64,000 bases of DNA from Aromatoleum tolulyticum (GTDB taxonomy: Bacteria > Pseudomonadota > Gammaproteobacteria > Burkholderiales > Rhodocyclaceae), in contig NZ_FTMD01000013.1 of NCBI RefSeq assembly GCF_900156155.1, positions 1 through 64,000 of the forward strand, in the 5' to 3' direction. A model generated the notes under the pieces. The model was not told where the DNA came from. It did not search any database and saw only the letters and a program-made list of their open reading frames with translations. The translations under genes were made by a program, and so were the position numbers. This document shows positions 42,256 through 52,623 of the stretch, one piece after another; position 1 is the first letter of the stretch, and each line of letters begins with the position of its first letter.

Positions 42256-43791
42256 ATGACTGAGCCGTTGCTGATCGCAAAGAACGCCCACAAGGACATC
42301 ACCCTGCTGCCCCGCCTCGCAAACCGCCACGGCCTGATCACCGGGGCGACCGGCACCGGCAAGACCGTGACGCTGCAGAAGATGGCCGAGGCCTTCGCGT
42401 CGATCGGCGTGCCGGTGTTCATGGCCGACGTGAAAGGCGACCTGTCGGGCGCGGGTGCGGCCGGCGTCGCGTCCGAAAAGCTCATGCAGCGTCTCGCCGC
42501 GCTGGGCATCTCCGAATACGCGCCGCGCGCGAACCCGGTGGTGTTCTGGGACGTCTTCGGCAAACTCGGGCATCCCGTGCGCGCGACGATCTCCGATATG
42601 GGGCCGTTGCTCATCGCGCGCCTGCTGAACCTCAACGAGACGCAAGCCGGTGTGCTGCAGTTGGTGTTCAAGATCGCCGACGACAATGGCCTGCTGCTCC
42701 TCGACCTGAAGGACCTGCGCGCGATGATCCAGTACGTGGGCGACAACGCGAAGTCGTTCACGACCGAATACGGCAACGTCTCGGCCGCCTCGATCGGCGC
42801 GATCCAGCGCGGCCTGCTGGCGCTCGAGCAGGAAGGCGGCGACAGCTTCTTCGGCGAGCCGATGCTGGACCTCGCCGACCTGATCCAGACCGACGGCGAG
42901 GGCCGCGGCGTGATCAACATCCTCGCCGCGGAGAAGCTCTACCACTCGCCCAAGCTGTATTCGACCTTCCTGCTGTGGATGCTGGCGGAGCTGTTCGAGC
43001 AACTCCCCGAGGTCGGCGACCTGGACAAGCCCAAGCTGGTGTTCTTCTTCGACGAGGCGCACCTGCTGTTCAACGACGCGCCCAAGGCCCTGGTCGAGAA
43101 GGTCGAGCAGGTCGTGCGCCTGATCCGCTCGAAAGGCGTCGGCGTGTATTTCGTGACGCAGAACCCGCTCGACGTGCCCGAGACGGTGCTCGGCCAGCTC
43201 GGCAACCGCGTGCAGCACGCGCTGCGCGCCTTCACGCCGCGCGACCAGAAGGCGGTGAAGACCGCCGCCGACACGATGCGCTCGAATCCGGCCTTCGACG
43301 CGGCGACCGCGATCACCGAACTGGGCGTGGGCGAGGCCCTGGTGTCCTTCCTCGACGACAAGGGCCGTCCCGAGGTCGTCGAGCGCGCCTTCGTGATCGC
43401 GCCCGCGTCGCGCCTCGGCGCGATGACGGCGGACGAGCGCAAGGCCGCGATCCAGGGCTCGGTGCTGTACGGCCATTACGAGAAACTGCTCGATCGCGAG
43501 TCCGCCTACGAGATGTTGCGCGCGCAGGCGGGAGGCGCCGCGGCCGGCGCTGCCGGTGGTGCTTCAGCCGGTGCGCCCGCGGGGCAGGCGCCTGGCGCGG
43601 GGCAGGACGGCGGCGGTGCGCTGGGCGGCATGGGCGACATCCTGTTCGGTTCGACCGGGCCGCGCGGCGGCAAGCGCGAGGGGCTGGTCGAGATCGCCGC
43701 GAAGACGGTCGTGCGCACGATCGGCAGTTCGGTCGGGCGCGAGATCGTGCGCGGACTGCTCGGTTCGCTACTGGGCGGACGCCGCCGATGA
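42256..43791 (+). CDS. HerA-like ATPase (DUF853, YjgR type)
   Basis: 511 residues. Walker A GATGTGKT (30-37), Walker [13 protein letters not shown], and [36 protein letters not shown] near the sensor region. Same family as E. coli YjgR. The C-terminus has an Ala/Gly-rich linker and a final helix ending [21 protein letters not shown]. Predicted DNA-translocating ATPase of unknown role; no NurA-type nuclease is next to it. Confidence 0.88.
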   Translation: MTEPLLIAKNAHKDITLLPRLANRHGLITGATGTGKTVTLQKMAEAFASIGVPVFMADVKGDLSGAGAAGVASEKLMQRLAALGISEYAPRANPVVFWDVFGKLGHPVRATISDMGPLLIARLLNLNETQAGVLQLVFKIADDNGLLLLDLKDLRAMIQYVGDNAKSFTTEYGNVSAASIGAIQRGLLALEQEGGDSFFGEPMLDLADLIQTDGEGRGVINILAAEKLYHSPKLYSTFLLWMLAELFEQLPEVGDLDKPKLVFFFDEAHLLFNDAPKALVEKVEQVVRLIRSKGVGVYFVTQNPLDVPETVLGQLGNRVQHALRAFTPRDQKAVKTAADTMRSNPAFDAATAITELGVGEALVSFLDDKGRPEVVERAFVIAPASRLGAMTADERKAAIQGSVLYGHYEKLLDRESAYEMLRAQAGGAAAGAAGGASAGAPAGQAPGAGQDGGGALGGMGDILFGSTGPRGGKREGLVEIAAKTVVRTIGSSVGREIVRGLLGSLLGGRRR

Positions 43792-43809
43792 AGCACCGAA
43801 ACTGAGCGG

Positions 43810-44700
43810 ATGAGCCTCGCCTCGAATCGCACCGGGCTGCTGTTTGCGACGCTCGGTGCGATCGGATTCTCGTTCAAGGCGATCTTCGTCAAGCTCGCGT
43901 ACCGTTATGGCGTGGACGCGGAGACTCTGCTCGCACTGCGCATGGGCCTGTCGCTGCCGTTCTTCGTCGTGATGGGGCTGGTCGCCGACGCGCGCGCCGC
44001 GCACCGCATGGACGGGCGCGACTGGCTGTGGATGATCGCGCTGGGTTTTTCCGGCTACTACCTGTCGAGCTACCTCGACTTCCTCGGTCTGCGCTACATC
44101 ACCGCCGCGCTCGAGCGCCTGATCCTGTTCCTGTATCCGACGCTGGTGATCCTGCTGTCGGCGCTCTTCCTCGCGAAGCCGATCGGCCGGCGCACGCTGG
44201 CGGCGCTCGCATTGTGTTACTGCGGCATCGGCCTTGCGGTCGGGCACGATCTCCACCTCGCCGGGGAGGCAGGCGACGTCGCGCTGGGCGGCGCACTGGT
44301 GTTCGCGAGCGCACTGTCCTATGCGCTGTACCTGATGGGCAATGGTCAGGTCGTCGGCCGGCTCGGTGCGATGCGCGTGACGGCGTTCGCGACGAGCGTC
44401 GCGTGCGTGTTGTGCATCGGCCAATTCTTCGTGTTGCGGGCGGTGTCTGCGCTCGATCAGCCGTGGCAGGTGTACGCGCTCGGCACCGCGATGGCGCTGA
44501 TGTCGACGGTCGCGCCGGTGTGGCTGGTGTCGGAGGCGATCCGCCGCCTCGGCGCCGGGCCGGTGTCGCTGATGGGTACGCTGGGCCCGGTCGTGACGAT
44601 CTTCCTCGGCTGGCTGCTGCTCGACGAAGCCCTTGGCGTTGCGCAGCTCGCCGGCGCGGCCCTCGTGATCGCCGGCGTGCTGGTGATGGCGCGGCGCTGA
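43810..44700 (+). CDS. EamA/DMT-family transporter (second)
   Basis: 296 residues, ten helices in two EamA halves: FATLGAIGFSFKAIFVKLAYRYG and the second-half GTLGPVVTIFLGWLLLDEALG. 18 bp after the HerA-like gene and probably in the same transcript. Substrate unknown. Confidence 0.85.
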   Translation: MSLASNRTGLLFATLGAIGFSFKAIFVKLAYRYGVDAETLLALRMGLSLPFFVVMGLVADARAAHRMDGRDWLWMIALGFSGYYLSSYLDFLGLRYITAALERLILFLYPTLVILLSALFLAKPIGRRTLAALALCYCGIGLAVGHDLHLAGEAGDVALGGALVFASALSYALYLMGNGQVVGRLGAMRVTAFATSVACVLCIGQFFVLRAVSALDQPWQVYALGTAMALMSTVAPVWLVSEAIRRLGAGPVSLMGTLGPVVTIFLGWLLLDEALGVAQLAGAALVIAGVLVMARR

Positions 44701-44773
44701 CAACACGTTCCCGGCAACTCGCGGCGAACGCGGGCTGTCCAAACGGATGTCACCATCCGCGCGAGGTCCTGCC

Positions 44774-45070
44774 ATGACGCCAGAATCCGTCGAGTCCCTG
44801 ATCGCCGAGATCGAAGCCGAGGATCACATCGATTTCGGCGAGCTCGCCATCGGCGAGCAGGAGGCGCGCAGCCTCATGGCGCGCCATTTCTGCGACATCG
44901 ACCACCGGCTCGCCGAACACGGCATGGGCGCCGAGGAGCGCCTCGAGGTCATGGCCGCGATTGCGGCGCACACGATGGTCGAAAATCTCGTGCTGCATCT
45001 GGGGCGCCTGCGCGGCGTCGCGGCCAGGCAGGACTTCCGCACCTGGATGCGCCGTCACGGCATGGGGTGA
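44774..45070 (+). CDS. Small acidic/helical protein of unknown function
   Basis: 98 residues starting MTPESVESLIAEIEAEDHIDFG, with helix-rich ARSLMARHFCDIDHRLAEHG and ENLVLHLGRLRGVAARQDFRTWMRRHG. No membrane segment, no known family. Its 3' end overlaps the convergent DUF2182 gene by 16 bp. Codon use matches its neighbours, supporting a real gene. Confidence 0.6.
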   Translation: MTPESVESLIAEIEAEDHIDFGELAIGEQEARSLMARHFCDIDHRLAEHGMGAEERLEVMAAIAAHTMVENLVLHLGRLRGVAARQDFRTWMRRHGMG

Positions 45071-45861
45071 AGGAGCTGCGGAACGGCGATCGCGCCGCCC
45101 CACAGCAGCAGTGCGACGCCCAGCGGCGCGCTGAGGCGGCGGCCCCAGCTCAGGTTCTTCTCGATCGCCATCACGGCGCCGAGCGCGAGCATCCAGCCGA
45201 TGCTGCCGGTGCCGACCGCGAACATCAGCAGCATCAGCGCCCAGCAGCAGCCGACACAGAACAGGCCGTGGTGTGCGCCGATCGCCAGCGACTGGAGCGC
45301 GGGGCTGCCGCCGCGCCAGTGCTGGATGACGAAACCGACCGGCGCACGACAACGCTCGAGGCAGCGGTGCTTGAGGTCCGAGAACTGGAAGGCGCCGGCG
45401 AGCAGCAGCGGCGCGGCGCCGAACATCCACGGGTTGGCCTGCAGCCAGGCGAGATGCTCGAAGGCCTCGTGCAGGCCAAAATCGAAGAGATGCATCGCGG
45501 CGCCGGCCGCCAGCCACACGCCGAGGTAGCTCGCGATCACGAGTGCGAGCAGGCTGTGGCGGTCGTCGCGCAGCGCGGTCAGGCGGCGGAAGGCGTCGAG
45601 CAGCGGCAGCGTCGTCGGCAGCATCATCGCGATCGTCATCAGCAGCCAGCCGCCGACGTACAGGGCCGACTGCGCCAGCACCGCATCGGCGGTCGCGGCG
45701 TGCGCGAGGCCGCCGAGTTCGGCATGGTTGAGGTAGCGGCCGTAGGGCGAGCGCTCCCACAGCCACAGGGCGACCCATGCCGCGAGCACCAGCGCTCCCA
45801 GCGCGACGACGAACGTGTCGCGCCGGGAGATCGCGCGCTGCGGAGCTTGCGCCGCGGCCAT
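45055..45861 (-). CDS. DUF2182 multi-helix membrane protein
   Basis: 268 residues with about seven helices. Family features: GWLLMTIAMMLPTTLPLL, then the Cys/His set in FQFSDLKHRCLERCRAP and AHHGLFCVGCCWALM. Described as a predicted metal-binding integral membrane protein; function unknown. Thirty bases after the DUF1326 gene on the same strand: DUF2182 and DUF1326 regularly occur as a pair. Confidence 0.85.
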   Translation of the reverse strand: MAAAQAPQRAISRRDTFVVALGALVLAAWVALWLWERSPYGRYLNHAELGGLAHAATADAVLAQSALYVGGWLLMTIAMMLPTTLPLLDAFRRLTALRDDRHSLLALVIASYLGVWLAAGAAMHLFDFGLHEAFEHLAWLQANPWMFGAAPLLLAGAFQFSDLKHRCLERCRAPVGFVIQHWRGGSPALQSLAIGAHHGLFCVGCCWALMLLMFAVGTGSIGWMLALGAVMAIEKNLSWGRRLSAPLGVALLLWGGAIAVPQLLHPMP

Positions 45862-45891
45862 GGACTCTGTCTGTCGGGCGGTTGCCGGATG

Positions 45892-46494
45892 CTAGGCCTG
45901 GAAGCAGAACGCGCCCTGCACCGAGTTGTAGCCGCTCAGGTTGACGTTGATGCCGAGCGGCTCCGACTGTGCACGGTAGAGCGGCGCGCGGCCGATGTAG
46001 GCGGGCGAGCCGGGAATCGTCGAGAAGATCGTGTCGCTCATCACGGTCGGGCGCTGCTCGGGGCCGCGCGCGCATTCGAGGTCGGCTGCGACGGTGTCGC
46101 CGATGCGCAGCCGCCCCGAGCCTTCCTTGACGTCGAACTCGATCGCGACGCGCTCCACCCCGACCACCTCGCCGACCAGTTGCGCCAGTTCGGCGACCGG
46201 TCCGCCGAGCTTGCCGGTGAATACCGACAGCAGCGCTTCTTCCTGCGCCTTGCTGGCGCGCTCGTCGACGAAGGCGAGGGCGCGCCAGTTGCCCTTCAGC
46301 ACGTTGCCGGGAATGTGCGCCAGCATGCCGAAGGTGAGGCCCGACACGTCGGTGCCGCCGATCTCGCCCTTGTCGATGTGCCACGCGAGGGTGCCGTCGC
46401 AGGTGCCGCCGTCGGGATCGTCGCCGATCCAGCACGGGCAGATCGCCTTGCAGGTACAGACTTCCAGCAGTCGTCCTTCGATCCGGTAGGCCAT
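45892..46494 (-). CDS. DUF1326 protein
   Basis: 200 residues: MAYRIEGRLLEVCTCKAICPCWIGDDPDGGTCDG gives the characteristic Cys-rich start (CxC..CxCW), followed by a beta-rich domain. Probably cytoplasmic. It is paired with the DUF2182 membrane protein; joint role in metal or small-molecule handling is a guess. Confidence 0.85.
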   Translation of the reverse strand: MAYRIEGRLLEVCTCKAICPCWIGDDPDGGTCDGTLAWHIDKGEIGGTDVSGLTFGMLAHIPGNVLKGNWRALAFVDERASKAQEEALLSVFTGKLGGPVAELAQLVGEVVGVERVAIEFDVKEGSGRLRIGDTVAADLECARGPEQRPTVMSDTIFSTIPGSPAYIGRAPLYRAQSEPLGINVNLSGYNSVQGAFCFQA

Positions 46495-46850
46495 GGCTGT
46501 TCTCCTTGTTGGCTGGTTGGCCAGGGGCGGTCGGGAGCAGGCGACCGTATCGACCGGATAGGGGGTCGGCGGGAGGGTGCGGATACCGCCCTGTCGGGGG
46601 TGATGAGATTGCGTCTCACTCTACATATATAGTCGTAGCCGGAGCGGCGTCAATGACGTTCGGTATCTTGGCCAAGGGGGCTTCGGTGCTTCGCCCGGAG
46701 TCATCCTGCGAGCGGATACCGGAATGTGTATTAGAAAATCCGATTAGACTAAATGGCATAGGTTTTCCGCCGATATTTTGATTGCAACGGATCCCCCGGT
46801 GCCGGCACGGCGCCGGGCTGCTGATGAACGAAGCGCAGGGAGATGAAGAC
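46495..46850. other. Intergenic region between DUF1326 and chemoreceptor genes
   Basis: 356 bp with AT content well above average. Contains a TGAGA-N5-TCTCA palindrome (46604-46618), a neighbouring TATATA stretch and a second AT-rich block near 46730-46780 likely holding the chemoreceptor promoter. No coding sequence seen. Confidence 0.55.
46604..46618. promoter_or_regulatory. Palindromic operator candidate
   Basis: TGAGATTGCGTCTCA has perfect 5-bp arms and sits four bases from a TATATA element, upstream of the DUF1326-DUF2182 pair. It resembles half of a Fur-type box, but the match is not strong enough to name the regulator. Confidence 0.35.
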
Positions 46851-47954
46851 ATGGGATGGTTTGCAAGCGGGGCGGAGCTCGCAGCCCTGAGGCAGGAGCT
46901 TGCTGCGAGCAGGGAGGCGCTGGAACGCGAGCGCGAGCGTTCGGCCGGGCTCGACGAGCAGCTTGCGCGACAGCGCAGCGAGATGGAGGCGATGGCGCGG
47001 CGCACCGAAATGCTCGACGCGCTGTTCGGGAACCTCAAGACCTACGGCGAGTCGCTGGTTTCGGTGCAGGGAACGTTCAGCCAGCTGGCCGAGGGGCTCA
47101 GACAGCAGCATGACGTCGCCCTGCGATCGACGCAGTCGGCGAGCGGCAGCACGACCGCCATCGAGCGCATCTCGGCAAGTCTCGACGGACTGGCGGAGGA
47201 AACGCGGGGCACCGTCGCGTCGGTGCATCAGCTCGATCAGCGTGCGGGACAGATCGACGGGATCGTGCGTCTGATCCGCGAGATCGCGGACCAGACCAAC
47301 CTGCTTGCGCTCAACGCGGCCATCGAGGCCGCGCGTGCCGGAGAGCAGGGGCGCGGCTTCGCGGTGGTCGCCGATGAGGTGCGCAAGCTCGCGGAGCGCA
47401 CCGCAGCAGCGACGAACGAGATCTCGGAGCTGGTCGGCACGATCCAGGGCGAGACCGGGCGGGCGCAGGCGATGATCCAGACGCTCGCCGGCAAGGCCGC
47501 GGAAGCGGCCGAAGACGGGCGCAGCGTGCGCGGGAGCATGAACGAGCTGTTCGGCCTGTCGCGCGAGATGGGGGACATGATGGAAGGGGCGGCGGTACGC
47601 AGCTTCGTCGAACTGGCCAAGCTCGACCACCTGATCTTCAAGATGGAGGTCTACAAGGCCGCGTCGGGCAATTCCACCCGGCGCCCCGAGGAGTTTTCCA
47701 GCCACCACAAGTGCAGGCTGGGGAAATGGTACTACGAGGGTCCGGGCCAGCGCTTTGCGTCCGTGCCCGCCTATCGCAGGCTGGAGGCGCCGCACGCGCG
47801 CGTGCATGAGAGCGGCCGGCGCGGTCTCGAACGTCTGCTGTCGGGCGACAGCCAGTCCGGGCTGCAGGACATCGCGGCGATGGAGGCCGCGAGCATGGAG
47901 GTGCTGAACTGCCTGCAGGACCTCGCGAACGGGGCAGGCGTCCGCGCAAGCTGA
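46851..47954 (+). CDS. Soluble methyl-accepting chemoreceptor with CZB zinc-sensing domain
   Basis: 367 residues starting [13 protein letters not shown] (AGGGAG ribosome site); a longer start at 46824 is possible. No membrane helices. N-terminal coiled coil (about 10-50), then an MCP signalling domain with [43 protein letters not shown]. The C-terminal chemoreceptor zinc-binding (CZB) domain shows [28 protein letters not shown] and PHARVHESG, giving the His3/Cys zinc set. Senses zinc or hypochlorous-acid-type stress in other bacteria. No che genes nearby. Confidence 0.9.
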   Translation: MGWFASGAELAALRQELAASREALERERERSAGLDEQLARQRSEMEAMARRTEMLDALFGNLKTYGESLVSVQGTFSQLAEGLRQQHDVALRSTQSASGSTTAIERISASLDGLAEETRGTVASVHQLDQRAGQIDGIVRLIREIADQTNLLALNAAIEAARAGEQGRGFAVVADEVRKLAERTAAATNEISELVGTIQGETGRAQAMIQTLAGKAAEAAEDGRSVRGSMNELFGLSREMGDMMEGAAVRSFVELAKLDHLIFKMEVYKAASGNSTRRPEEFSSHHKCRLGKWYYEGPGQRFASVPAYRRLEAPHARVHESGRRGLERLLSGDSQSGLQDIAAMEAASMEVLNCLQDLANGAGVRAS

Positions 47955-47977
47955 GCCCCCCGCGTTGGCGGGGGGCT
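47954..47977. terminator. Bidirectional terminator between chemoreceptor and metF
   Basis: Perfect 10-bp stem AGCCCCCCGC / GCGGGGGGCT with loop GTTG and TTTC on the right. Overlaps the last base of the chemoreceptor stop codon; serves both convergent genes. Confidence 0.85.
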
Positions 47978-47982
47978 TTCCG

Positions 47983-48816
47983 TCAGACGAGCCTGAGGCG
48001 CTCGCAGATGGCCGTCGTGAGGCCGGCCTGGTTCATGCTGTAGAAGTGCAGGCCGGGGGCGCCGGCGGCGAGCAGGCGCTCGCACAGCGCGGTGACCACG
48101 TCGAGACCGAAGGCGCGGATGGAATCCGCGTCGTCGCCGTAGGACTCGAACTTGCGGCGCATCCAGCGCGGGATCTCCGCGCCGCAGGCGTCCGAAAAGC
48201 GCGCGAGCTTGGAGAAGCTCGCGATCGGCATGATCCCGGGCACGATGGGGATGTCGATCCCCAGCGCACGAACCGCGTCGACGAAGTGCAGGTAGGCGTC
48301 GGCGTTGTAGAAGTACTGCGTGATAGCCGAATTCGCGCCGGCGTCGGCCTTGCGCTTGAACGCCCGCAGGTCGTCCTGCGGGCTCCTCGCCTGCGGATGC
48401 CACTCGGGATAGGCTGCGACTTCTATGTGGAAGCGGTCGCCCGTCTCGGTGCGGATGAATTCCACCAGCTCGTTGGCGTAGCGGAATTCGCCCGGATCGC
48501 CGACGCCCGACGGCAGGTCGCCGCGCAGCGCGACGATGCGGCGGATGCCGGCGGCGGAGTAATCGGCAAGGATCTCGCGGATGCCGTCGCGCGTCGAGCC
48601 GATGCACGACAGGTGCGGCGCCGCCTCGAAGCCGAGCGCGGCGATCTCCTTGACCGCGGCGAAGGTGCGCTCGCGCGTCGAGCCGCCGGCGCCGTAGGTC
48701 ACCGAGAAGAACGCGGGCTTGAGGCGCGCGAGCTTGTCGCGCGTCGCCCGCAGCTTGTCCTCGCCGTCCGGCGTCTGCGGCGGGAAGAACTCGATCGAAA
48801 TTTCAGGTTTGGCCAT
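47983..48816 (-). CDS. metF: Methylenetetrahydrofolate reductase
   Basis: Flavoprotein that makes 5-methyl-THF for methionine synthesis; 277 residues. ISIEFFPPQTPDGEDKL start, HLSCIGSTRDGIREIL, and IRRIVALRGDLPSG, then NSAITQYFYNADAYLHFVD are family hallmarks. GGAGCGAG ribosome site. It begins 12 bp after ahcY and therefore lies under control of the same SAH riboswitch. Confidence 0.95.
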   Translation of the reverse strand: MAKPEISIEFFPPQTPDGEDKLRATRDKLARLKPAFFSVTYGAGGSTRERTFAAVKEIAALGFEAAPHLSCIGSTRDGIREILADYSAAGIRRIVALRGDLPSGVGDPGEFRYANELVEFIRTETGDRFHIEVAAYPEWHPQARSPQDDLRAFKRKADAGANSAITQYFYNADAYLHFVDAVRALGIDIPIVPGIMPIASFSKLARFSDACGAEIPRWMRRKFESYGDDADSIRAFGLDVVTALCERLLAAGAPGLHFYSMNQAGLTTAICERLRLV

Positions 48817-48828
48817 CGCTCGCTCCGA

Positions 48829-50256
<1,428 letters not shown>

Positions 50257-50333
50257 GTGAACTCCTGAACGTGTGGCCGGGAAGGGGTGCTGCGGGTGAG
50301 CTCACCTCGTCACCCCGTGCCCGGCACGGGTTA

Positions 50334-50394
50334 AGGTGAGCGCAGTTCCGGATAGCCGAGCCTGGGACGAAAGTCTCGCAGCGCTCCTCGGCAA
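50334..50394 (-). promoter_or_regulatory. SAH riboswitch
   Basis: On the minus strand the leader reads CCGAGGAGCGCTGCGA, then CCAGGCTCGG, then GAACTGCGCTCACC: the conserved blocks and pairing of the S-adenosylhomocysteine riboswitch (P1 GGTGAGCGC.. with GCGCTGC.., P2 CCGAG/CTCGG, plus the pseudoknot). It would switch on ahcY-metF when SAH accumulates. Confidence 0.9.
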
Positions 50395-50400
50395 GAGCGG

Positions 50401-50431
50401 ATTATAGCGTAGGTGTTCCCGGATGCCGCAA
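50401..50431 (-). promoter_or_regulatory. Promoter of ahcY-metF
   Basis: -10 TATAAT (50406-50401) and a possible -35 TTGCGG (50431-50426), spacer 19. Transcription would begin about 50394, exactly at the first base of the riboswitch. Confidence 0.55.
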
Positions 50432-50451
50432 GGCGCGGGCAGCGGAGGGGA

Positions 50452-50967
50452 TCAGCTGCCCTGCAGCGAGTCGATCAGGCCGAAGAGTCGCTTGTAGAAA
50501 TCCGGATCCGCGATCGTTTCCTCGCCGACCTTGACCAGCGCCTCCTTGTCGGCGGTCCACGGCAGCGAGATCGAGCCGATGCCGGCGACGCCGACGCCTG
50601 CGCTGGTTGCGGCGGATTTCAGCTCGTAGCGCGTCTGCAGCGCGTTCGCGTAGATCGCGGTGCCGACGTTGCTCGGCAGGCATACCAGCGTGATGTTGAG
50701 CGTCATGCCATAGTCGGTCTTCGGCAGGAAGAACTTCTCGCCGCGGATGCGCGTCGCGTTCGATGCGTCGACCTGGTAGCCCTGGCTCAGCAGGGCGCGC
50801 TTGCCGACCTCGCAGGCGGCGTCGGGATCGCGCGTGCTCCACGTGACGAAGGGCGATTCGGCGGCGAAGGTCTCGCTGCGATAGGCGGGAGGCGGCGCGG
50901 ACGCGCAGCCGGCGAGCAGCAGCCCGGACAACAACAGCACATGGGCGCGACGCGCGAGATGCAACAT
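50452..50967 (-). CDS. DUF2242 lipoprotein
   Basis: 171 residues. Signal peptide with lipobox LLLAGCASA, so a membrane lipoprotein. Core ESPFVTWSTRDPDAACEVGKRALLSQGYQVD, GEKFFLPKTDYGMTLNITLVCLP and C-terminal EETIADPDFYKRLFGLID match DUF2242. Function unknown. A separate transcript, ending about 50 bp before the ahcY promoter. Confidence 0.8.
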   Translation of the reverse strand: MLHLARRAHVLLLSGLLLAGCASAPPPAYRSETFAAESPFVTWSTRDPDAACEVGKRALLSQGYQVDASNATRIRGEKFFLPKTDYGMTLNITLVCLPSNVGTAIYANALQTRYELKSAATSAGVGVAGIGSISLPWTADKEALVKVGEETIADPDFYKRLFGLIDSLQGS

Positions 50968-51335
50968 GGGGGCAAATCCGGTGTGGGGGTGCGAGAACGG
51001 ATATTAGTGCATCCCGGCGCGTTGCGGTTCAGGGGGCCGGGTCAGCCGAGTCGACACGCATCCTCGCCTGAGCCCATCGGTAGTGCGCGCCCGCGGCCTG
51101 CAGTCGGCGCCGGCGGGGGCGCGTCCATATGCGGGGCGAAATGTAACAAAAGATATTTAGTTTGCAGAGCACGCCAAATCAGTCCATAGTGCGCAGCAGC
51201 GATCTTCAAGTAGCACAGTTGTTGTCTGGTCCGGTCTCTGCTGTTTCTGCGGTATTCCTTTCCTCTTCACCCTGCCGTCTTGACCTTCGCCCTCACCTCA
51301 GGGGCAAGTCCCTTATTTTTCAGGAAATACAAGAC
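50968..51335. other. Intergenic region with cspA promoter and long 5' leader
   Basis: 368 bp. Holds the predicted cspA promoter (51162-51190) followed by an unusual pyrimidine-rich, ~139-nt untranslated leader. Long structured leaders are typical of cold-inducible csp genes. No coding gene seen. Confidence 0.6.
51162..51190 (+). promoter_or_regulatory. Promoter of cold-shock gene
   Basis: -35 TTGCAG (51162-51167), spacer 17, -10 CATAGT (51185-51190). Predicted start near 51197, giving a leader of about 139 nt before the CDS. Confidence 0.5.
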
Positions 51336-51542
51336 ATGGCAAACGGTACTGTGAAGTGGTTCAACGACTCCAAGGGCTTTGGTTTCATCACCCCGGAAAG
51401 CGGCGGCGATGACCTGTTCGCCCATTTCTCGGCGATCCAGGGTTCGGGCTTCAAGACCCTGGCCGAAGGTCAGCGCGTCACTTTCGACGTGACGACCGGC
51501 CCCAAGGGTCAACAGGCGTCGAACATCCGCGCGGCTGACTAA
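51336..51542 (+). CDS. cspA: Cold-shock protein (CspA family)
   Basis: 68-residue single cold-shock domain: [21 protein letters not shown] with RNP1 KGFGFI and RNP2 DLFAHFS. RNA chaperone. AGGAA ribosome site. A terminator and then infA follow, so the two translation/cold genes adjoin. Paralog symbol uncertain (cspA-like). Confidence 0.93.
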   Translation: MANGTVKWFNDSKGFGFITPESGGDDLFAHFSAIQGSGFKTLAEGQRVTFDVTTGPKGQQASNIRAAD

Positions 51543-51623
51543 GCCCGCGCCGGCGCGGCAGCAGTGCCGCGCCTCCGGCCCCTGGCGGGACCGGTAACCG
51601 GAATCCGTTCCGGAACGCATCCC

Positions 51624-51651
51624 GAAAGGCCTGGCACAAGCCCGGCCTTTT
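51624..51651 (+). terminator. Terminator after cspA
   Basis: Stem GAAAGGCCTGG / CCCGGCCTTTTC with one mismatch, loop CACAAG, then TTTTTTT. A second hairpin rich in CCGG lies just upstream at about 51590-51615. Only 18 bp later comes the infA ribosome site, so read-through may feed infA. Confidence 0.8.
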
Positions 51652-51682
51652 CTTTTTTTCGCCTTTCCCAGGAGAAAACGTC

Positions 51683-51943
51683 ATCGCCAAGGAAGAACTG
51701 ATCGAAATGGGTGGAGTGGTGGTCGAAGTGCTGCCTGATGCCCGATTCCGTGTGACGCTGGATAATGGTCACAATCTCGTTGCGTACTCTGCCGGCAAGA
51801 TGCGCAAGCATCACATCCGCATCCTGTGCGGAGACAAGGTTTCGCTGGAACTGTCGCCCTACGACCTGAGCAAGGGGCGCATCACCTTCCGCCACATCGA
51901 AGGCCGCGGCCCGGTGAATCCGCAGCAGCGTCGCCGCCGCTGA
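51683..51943 (+). CDS. infA: Translation initiation factor IF-1 with apparent ATC start
   Basis: 86 residues including [23 protein letters not shown].., [35 protein letters not shown]: clearly IF-1. The family N-terminus MAKE.. aligns with an ATC codon at 51683, and an AGGAG ribosome site lies exactly 8 bases before it. The first ATG (51707) would remove eight conserved residues and has no ribosome site. Either translation starts at ATC, like infC of E. coli at AUU, or the base is an error. A paralog elsewhere is likely, as in many betaproteobacteria. The tail is extended by QQRRRR. Confidence 0.85.
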   Translation: MAKEELIEMGGVVVEVLPDARFRVTLDNGHNLVAYSAGKMRKHHIRILCGDKVSLELSPYDLSKGRITFRHIEGRGPVNPQQRRRR

Positions 51944-52046
51944 TTCTTTTTTTCCCCTGCCTGGAACAATTCGCGCTCGTCGGTTGTTTGACTGAGACGT
52001 GGGCCGCTCTCGCGACCACGGCTTTCCCCGACGACGAGGATTTCCC

Positions 52047-52541
52047 ATGAGCAGACGATTCCCCTTGCTGGCCGGCGCCCTGCTTTGCGCCGCCGCCTCC
52101 GCATCTGCGGTCGAACCCGCCCCCAACGGCATCACCTTGCCGGAGGGCTACCGCGAGTGGCAGGTGCTCGCGGTCCATCACCGCTCCGACAACAATACGC
52201 TGCGCGCGGTCCTCGGCAACCAGGCGGCCGCGAAGGCGGCGCGCGAGGGGCGCACCAATCCGTGGCCCGATGGCGCGATCCTCGGCAAGCTGGTGTGGAA
52301 GGCGGTCAAGCACGACCGCTGGGACACGGCACTCGCGCCGGGCGATTTCGTCCATGCCGAATTCATGGTCAAGGACAGTGCCAAGTATCCCGCGACGGGC
52401 GGCTGGGGGTTTGCGCGCTGGCTCGGCAAGGCGCAGAAGCCTTACGGCGCGGACGCGAACTTCGTGCAGGAGTGCTTCGGCTGCCACCAGCCGGTGAAGG
52501 ACAGGGACTTCGTGTTCACGAAGCCGGCCGAGCTGCCGTAG
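52047..52541 (+). CDS. Cytochrome P460-family protein
   Basis: 164 residues with signal peptide (FPLLAGALLCAAASASA). P460 features: ITLPEGYREWQVLAVHHRSDNNTLRAVLGNQAAAKA, GAILGKLVWKAVKH, and the heme motif CFGCHQPVKDRDFVF at the C-terminus. Periplasmic; P460 members oxidise hydroxylamine or handle NO, but this one's activity is unknown and the extra lysine cross-link cannot be judged reliably from sequence. Monocistronic. Confidence 0.88.
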   Translation: MSRRFPLLAGALLCAAASASAVEPAPNGITLPEGYREWQVLAVHHRSDNNTLRAVLGNQAAAKAAREGRTNPWPDGAILGKLVWKAVKHDRWDTALAPGDFVHAEFMVKDSAKYPATGGWGFARWLGKAQKPYGADANFVQECFGCHQPVKDRDFVFTKPAELP

Positions 52542-52623
52542 ATCTGGCGCGCGCCGTGACTTGACGCCCCGACGACGGAGTCGGGAGGCAGGGCGGAATC
52601 GTGTGATCCCGCCCGGTGCCTGC

